Of a DNA stretch of 9,073 bases, positions 5,122-9,073 are shown one piece after another. How positions within the stretch are numbered: the first letter of the stretch is position 1; each line of letters begins with the position of its first letter. Source of the stretch: Betaproteobacteria bacterium (lineage in GTDB: Bacteria; Pseudomonadota; Gammaproteobacteria; Burkholderiales; SG8-39); the NCBI GenBank assembly GCA_005881355.1, contig VBDM01000176.1, positions 1 through 9,073 of the forward strand, in the 5' to 3' direction. The notes under the pieces were generated by a model. It ran no database searches. It was not told the origin of the DNA and saw only the letters and a program-made list of their open reading frames with translations. Made by a program: the position numbers and the translations under genes.

Positions 5122-7199
5122 CCTATGTGCTGGTTGGCAGCGCGGCGCTCGGCGGCATCCTGCTGTTCCTGCTCGCAGCGGCGACAGCCAACTCCCCGCT
5201 CTTTGCCGAGCATTATCCGCTGCTGCTCGGCCTGAACGCGGCGATCGCCCTCGCGCTCCTCGGGCTTGTGGCGTACCAGCTCGCGGTCCTGGCGCGGCAG
5301 CGCCGGGCAAAAGTGTTCGGATCGCTGCTTACCTTCCGGGTGCTCGTCATGTTTGCCCTCGTGGGCGTCGTTCCCGGGCTCCTCGTCTATACCGTGTCGC
5401 TGCAGTTTCTCGCGAAGAGCATCGAATCCTGGTTCGACGTGCGCGTCGAGCGCGCGCTCGAGGGCGGGCTCAATCTCGGCCGCGCGGCGCTCGACGTCAT
5501 GCTGAACGAGCTGCTGCTCAAGGCTCATGTGATGGCGCTCGACCTCTCCGAGAACCCGACGCGCCGACAAGCCTCCGTGCTTGCCCGCTTGCGCGAGCAG
5601 GCCTATGTCGAAGAAGCATTGCTGCTGACCGAAGGTGGGAAAATCCTGGCGAGCGCGAGCCGCGAGACCGGAAAACTCGTGCCGCCCGCCCCGGGTGCGC
5701 AGGCGCTGCGCGAAGGGCGGCAGGTGCGCGGCTACAGCGCTGTCGAGCCCGTTGGAGACCATGGGCTCCTGCTGCGCGTGATCGTGCCGCTTGAGAGCCC
5801 GAGGCTCGCCGGAGAGCCGCGCTTGCTGCAGCTTACGCACTGGGTGCCCCAGGCGCTCGCCGAACAAGGCGAATCGGTCCAGAGCGTGTATCGCGCCTAC
5901 AAGGAGCTGTCGTTGTCTCGCCAAGGGCTGAAGGAGATCTACATTCTCACGCTGACTTTGACGTTGCTTCTCGCGCTGCTGTCCGCGGTCGCGCTCGCGT
6001 TCCTGCTGTCGCGGCGCCTGTCGCAGCCGCTCGCGGTGCTCGCCGAGGGCACGCAGGCTGTGGCGCGCGGCGATTTTTCGCGCCGCGCGCCGGTCACGAG
6101 CCGCGACGACCTGGGCATTCTCACGCAGTCGTTCAACAGCATGACTGAGCAGCTGGGCGAGGCGCGCAGCGCCGCCCAGCGCAATCAGGCGCAGCTTGAG
6201 ACCGCCAAGGCGTATCTGGAAAGCATCCTTGCCAATCTGTCGGCGGGCGTGCTCGTTTTCGACCACGGCCTCGTCCTGCGGATCGCAAACAGCGGGGCGG
6301 GAAGCATACTGCACGAGGAGGACTGGCCGGCGCTCGCCGAGTTTGCGCGCATGCTGCGAGAAGAATTCCGTCAGCGCGGCGGCGCCGAATGGCAGCAGCA
6401 GATCGAGATGCGCGACCGCGGCGCGGTGATTCTGGTACGAGGCTCGCCTCTTCCCGAGGCGAGCGGCGGCGGCTACGTGGTGGTGTTCGACGACGTCACG
6501 CAATTGATAGCGGCGCAGCGCGCAACCGCCTGGAGCGAAGTTGCGCGCAGACTCGCCCATGAGATCAAGAATCCGCTCACACCGATCCAGCTCGCAGCGG
6601 AGCGTCTGCAGGCTAAGCTCACCGACAAGCTTTCCTTCGAAGCGGCGCAGGCTCTCGATCGCGCCACCGAGACCATCGTCGCGCAGGTGACTGCGTTGAA
6701 GAGCATGGTGGACGACTTCCGCGACTATGCGCGCACGCTCCCGCCGCAGCTCGATGGGCTGGATCTCAATCGGCTGGTCGCGGAGGTGCTCGCCTTGTAC
6801 GAACAATCCGGAACCCGGATTCAGGCGAATCTGCAGAAAGGTATCCCCCCGGTGCGCGGTGACCCCGACCGTCTGCGGCAGGTGATCCACAATCTGCTGC
6901 AGAACGCCCAGGACGCGCTTTCCGGCAGCAGCGATCCGAAGATCGAAGTGTCGACCGAGCATTCGGGCGGCCAGGTGTGGCTGCGGATCAGCGACAACGG
7001 CTGCGGTTTTCCCGAGTCCGTCGTCGACGGTGCGTTCGAGCCCTACGTCACCACCAAGCCCAAGGGGACGGGACTCGGGCTCGCGATCGTGAAGCGGATC
7101 ATCGACGAGCACCACGGCACCATCCGGATAGAGAATCGCACGGAGAAGGAAGGCGGTCGCGGCGCGGCCGTGCGTATCTCTCTTCCGCTTGCGGCTTGA
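5118..7199 (+). CDS. ntrY: NtrY-like membrane sensor histidine kinase
   Basis: This is a 693-residue kinase that would phosphorylate itself and pass the phosphate to the regulator encoded next. Hydrophobic segments at about 2-24, 34-58, 72-98 and 275-297 suggest four membrane spans. The 100-274 stretch between spans 3 and 4 would be a periplasmic sensing region. A HAMP linker (about 298-350) is followed by a PAS-like domain (about 362-465, ending VVVFDDVT). The kinase core has the H-box RLAHEIKNPLTPIQLAAERL with His481, the N-box HNLLQNAQDAL (591-601), the G1 box SDNGCGFP (625-632) and the G2 box GTGLGLAIVK (650-659). All are intact, so it should be active. ATG 5118 has GGGAGG 5 bases upstream and overlaps the DUF4390 stop as ATGA; a longer frame from 5070 would run inside that gene. 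NtrY homologues are linked to nitrogen or respiratory control in other bacteria; the signal here is unknown. Confidence 0.93.
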   Translation: MTYVLVGSAALGGILLFLLAAATANSPLFAEHYPLLLGLNAAIALALLGLVAYQLAVLARQRRAKVFGSLLTFRVLVMFALVGVVPGLLVYTVSLQFLAKSIESWFDVRVERALEGGLNLGRAALDVMLNELLLKAHVMALDLSENPTRRQASVLARLREQAYVEEALLLTEGGKILASASRETGKLVPPAPGAQALREGRQVRGYSAVEPVGDHGLLLRVIVPLESPRLAGEPRLLQLTHWVPQALAEQGESVQSVYRAYKELSLSRQGLKEIYILTLTLTLLLALLSAVALAFLLSRRLSQPLAVLAEGTQAVARGDFSRRAPVTSRDDLGILTQSFNSMTEQLGEARSAAQRNQAQLETAKAYLESILANLSAGVLVFDHGLVLRIANSGAGSILHEEDWPALAEFARMLREEFRQRGGAEWQQQIEMRDRGAVILVRGSPLPEASGGGYVVVFDDVTQLIAAQRATAWSEVARRLAHEIKNPLTPIQLAAERLQAKLTDKLSFEAAQALDRATETIVAQVTALKSMVDDFRDYARTLPPQLDGLDLNRLVAEVLALYEQSGTRIQANLQKGIPPVRGDPDRLRQVIHNLLQNAQDALSGSSDPKIEVSTEHSGGQVWLRISDNGCGFPESVVDGAFEPYVTTKPKGTGLGLAIVKRIIDEHHGTIRIENRTEKEGGRGAAVRISLPLAA

Positions 7200-7205
7200 A
7201 CGGCC

Positions 7206-8450
7206 ATGGCGCAGATACTAGTCGTTGACGACGAAGTCGGAATCCGCGAGCTGCTGTCGGAAATCCTTTCCGACGAGGGGCACTCGGTGCAGCTTGCCGA
7301 GAATGCCACCGCGGCGCGCTCATTGCGGGCGCGTGGGCGGCCGGATCTCGTGCTGCTCGACATCTGGATGCCCGACGCGGACGGAATCACGCTCCTGAAG
7401 GAATGGGCCACCGGCGGCCAGCTCAACATGCCGGTCATCATGATGTCGGGCCACGGCACCATCGATACCGCGGTGGAGGCGACGCGCATCGGCGCGATGG
7501 ATTTCCTGGAAAAGCCGATCGCGCTGCAAAAGCTGCTTGCGACCGTCAAGCGCGCGCTGCGGGCCGGGGAATCGCGCGCGCTCCCGCCTCTCAGCATCGC
7601 CAATTTCGGCCGCTCCGCGGGCCTCACCGAGCTGAAAAAACGCCTCGCGCGAATCTCCGCCGCGGGCACGGCGGTATTGATGCGCGGCGAGAAGGGCGTG
7701 ATGCCGGAGCTCTACGCGCGCTATCTTCAACAACCCAATACGCCGTGGATCGACGCGGCGCACGCGCTCAACGATGCTTCTCAGGACTTGCTCCAGCAGG
7801 CCGCCGGCGGCGTGCTGTTCGTCGAGGAGCTGGCGGCGCTGTCCAAGAACCAGCAGAAGCACTTGGCGTTCTTCGCCGCGCGCGCGGAAAAGATCAGCAT
7901 ACGGCTCGTGTCCTTCACGGCCGAGGAGCCGAGACGCCTGGTGGAATCGCAGGGCTTCGACGCGGTGCTGATGCAGGCGCTCGCCGGAATCGTCATTGCG
8001 CTTCCGGCCTTGCGTGAGCATCCGGAGGACATCCCTGAGATCGCGAGCCTGATGCTTGCGCAATTGGTGGAAACGCGCTTTTGTCCGCCGCGAAACTTTT
8101 CCACCGGAGCCCTCAACGTCCTGCGCTATTTCTCCTGGCCCGGCAACCTCGAGGACCTCGCCGCCGCGGTGCGCACCCTGGCGCTCACCAGCCTCGAGGA
8201 GGAGATCGGCGCGGGCGACGCCGAGCGGGTGGTGCCGCAATTCGCGCGCCGTGCAGCCGAGGTGGGCCTGTCGCTCGATCTGCCTTTGCGCGAGGCGCGC
8301 GAGGCCTTCGAACGCAACTACTTCGAGCATCACCTCGCGCAGGCGAACGGATCGGTCGCGCGCGTCGCCGAGCGAAGCGGCCTCGAGCGCACCCATTTGT
8401 ACCGAAAGCTCAAGGCGCTCGGAATTCTCACCGGGCGAAAAGAGGACTGA
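7206..8450 (+). CDS. ntrX: NtrX-like response regulator with degenerate AAA+ domain
   Basis: This is the likely partner of the NtrY-like kinase. The 414-residue product has a complete receiver domain (about 3-120) with Asp8, Asp9, phospho-acceptor Asp52, Ser81 and Lys103. The middle (about 135-340) aligns with the sigma54-activator AAA+ domain but is reduced. At the Walker A position it reads GEKGVMPE (161-168) instead of GESGTGKE. Only about 40 residues separate it from the Walker B-like GGVLFVEEL (201-209), against about 70 normally, and no GAFTGA loop is present. LREHPEDIP (269-277) and WPGNLEDL (311-318) survive. A Fis-type helix-turn-helix closes the protein (about 361-406). It should bind DNA in a phosphorylation-dependent way, but probably cannot hydrolyse ATP or remodel sigma54 polymerase. 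It starts 6 bases after ntrY with no clear ribosome site, consistent with coupled translation. Confidence 0.9.
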   Translation: MAQILVVDDEVGIRELLSEILSDEGHSVQLAENATAARSLRARGRPDLVLLDIWMPDADGITLLKEWATGGQLNMPVIMMSGHGTIDTAVEATRIGAMDFLEKPIALQKLLATVKRALRAGESRALPPLSIANFGRSAGLTELKKRLARISAAGTAVLMRGEKGVMPELYARYLQQPNTPWIDAAHALNDASQDLLQQAAGGVLFVEELAALSKNQQKHLAFFAARAEKISIRLVSFTAEEPRRLVESQGFDAVLMQALAGIVIALPALREHPEDIPEIASLMLAQLVETRFCPPRNFSTGALNVLRYFSWPGNLEDLAAAVRTLALTSLEEEIGAGDAERVVPQFARRAAEVGLSLDLPLREAREAFERNYFEHHLAQANGSVARVAERSGLERTHLYRKLKALGILTGRKED

Positions 8451-8458
8451 GTCGGATT

Positions 8459-8488
8459 TTGGGCAGAGACCGCGATTCGGAATAGAAT
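8459..8488 (+). promoter_or_regulatory. Candidate promoter for trkA
   Basis: TAGAAT at 8483-8488 is a 5/6 match to the -10 box. TTGGGC at 8459-8464 is a 3/6 match to -35, with an 18-base spacer. A transcript would begin near 8495 and leave about 20 bases before the trkA GTG. The site lies in the 65-base gap after ntrX, so trkA could be expressed independently, with some read-through from upstream. A small inverted repeat, ACGGG at 8503-8507 and CCCGT at 8510-8514, sits directly before the start codon and may weakly mask it. Confidence 0.4.
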
Positions 8489-8515
8489 GCGTCCTTTTTC
8501 GCACGGGCTCCCGTC

Positions 8516-9073
8516 GTGAAAATCGTGATCCTCGGCGCCGGCCAGGTCGGCTCGACCGTCGCCGAAAGCCTCGCGTCCGAGGCCAACGACATCACCGTGG
8601 TGGACATCGACGGCGTGAGGCTGCGCAACCTGCAGGACCGGCTGGACCTTCGCACGGTGCTCGGCAGCGCAGCGCACCCCTCGGTGCTCCTGGAGGCGGG
8701 TATCGAGGACTGCGACCTCATGATCGCGGTGACGCAAAGCGACGAGACGAATCTGGTGGCGTGCAAGCTGGCACAGCAATTATTCAACGTGCCCACGCGT
8801 ATCGTGCGCCTGCGGGCCACCGATTACCTTTCCAACGAGCGGGTGCTCGGGCCGGACTGCTTTGGCGTCGATCTTGCGATCTGTCCCGAGCAGGTCTTGA
8901 CCGACTATATCGCCAAGCTCATCGAGTTTCCCGAAGCGCTGCAGGTGCTCGAGTTCGCCCACGGCAAGGCGAGCCTGGTCGCAGTGCGCGCCTTCCAGGG
9001 CGGGCCGCTGGTCGGTCACCCGTTGAAGGACCTGAAGAAACACATCCCTTCGGTGGACACGCGCATCGCCGCC
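8516..9073 (+). CDS. trkA: Trk potassium uptake regulatory subunit TrkA, N-terminal part, cut by window edge
   Basis: TrkA is the cytoplasmic NAD(H)-binding subunit that gates the TrkH/TrkG potassium channel. The 186 visible codons begin at GTG 8516-8518 with MKIVILGAGQVG. They hold the GxGxxG nucleotide loop at 7-12, Asp30 at the end of the second strand (ribose contact), and GSAAHPSVLLEAGI from residue 50. AVTQSDETNLVACKLA (71-86) completes the first RCK_N domain, and the first RCK_C domain begins near 145. Full TrkA is about 455-460 residues with two RCK repeats, so about 60 percent lies beyond the window. No upstream in-frame start exists close by, and no strong ribosome site is seen. In many betaproteobacteria trkH follows; that cannot be checked here. 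Confidence 0.95.
   Translation, partial: MKIVILGAGQVGSTVAESLASEANDITVVDIDGVRLRNLQDRLDLRTVLGSAAHPSVLLEAGIEDCDLMIAVTQSDETNLVACKLAQQLFNVPTRIVRLRATDYLSNERVLGPDCFGVDLAICPEQVLTDYIAKLIEFPEALQVLEFAHGKASLVAVRAFQGGPLVGHPLKDLKKHIPSVDTRIAA

Noticed and set aside
4923..7115. A 730-codon open frame on the minus strand opposite the DUF4390 gene and the kinase gene.
   Set aside because: The plus-strand kinase has every family motif. The antisense frame is a product of GC-rich third positions, its translation is rich in Arg, His, Gln and Ala, and it matches no family I recognise.
7320..8504. A 394-codon open frame on the minus strand opposite the response regulator.
   Set aside because: It has the same composition artefact, and the plus-strand gene has an intact receiver domain and helix-turn-helix.
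1..9073. Mobile elements, CRISPR arrays, tRNA or rRNA genes, toxin-antitoxin or defence genes.
   Set aside because: No transposase, integrase, repeat array, tRNA-like fold or defence motif was found. Every stretch longer than about 110 bases is explained by a recognisable gene.

Overview
The window is a GC-rich, densely packed chromosomal stretch from a proteobacterium, most likely a betaproteobacterium. The gene order is the main argument: dprA and a LysM-domain exported protein run leftward, and def, fmt, rsmB, a DUF4390 gene, an NtrY-like sensor kinase, an NtrX-like response regulator and trkA run rightward. From family knowledge, dprA/lysM/def/fmt/rsmB/trkA is common to beta- and gammaproteobacteria. 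The insertion of DUF4390-ntrY-ntrX between rsmB and trkA is typical of betaproteobacteria.

Layout. Bases 1-529 (minus) hold the N-terminal half of dprA, read from a GTG start and cut by the window edge. Bases 571-1567 (minus) hold a LysM-domain exported protein whose reading frame is broken near 1270-1290. Bases 1568-1676 are a short divergent promoter region. On the plus strand, def (1677-2180) and fmt (2259-3185) handle the formyl group of initiator tRNA and nascent proteins. Their intergenic gap can fold into two mutually exclusive hairpins. A clear TATAAT box follows fmt, so rsmB (3248-4552) probably has its own promoter. rsmB, the DUF4390 gene (4549-5121) and the ntrY-like kinase (5118-7199) are chained by two ATGA overlaps, and ntrX (7206-8450) follows after 6 bases. 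trkA begins with GTG at 8516 behind its own candidate promoter and runs off the right edge.

How the genes work together. Fmt formylates Met-tRNAfMet, Def removes the formyl group from new proteins, and RsmB methylates 16S rRNA, so this part is a translation-quality block. The DUF4390 protein looks exported, the kinase has four predicted membrane segments, and the regulator carries a Fis-type DNA-binding end, so these three form a membrane-to-DNA signalling unit. TrkA is the NAD-binding regulatory subunit of potassium uptake.

No mobile element, CRISPR array, tRNA, rRNA or wholly new system is visible. The points most worth checking are the LysM-gene frameshift, the regulator's AAA+ domain that has lost its ATP-binding and sigma54-contact motifs, the uncharacterised DUF4390 protein tied to the kinase, and the competing hairpins between def and fmt.
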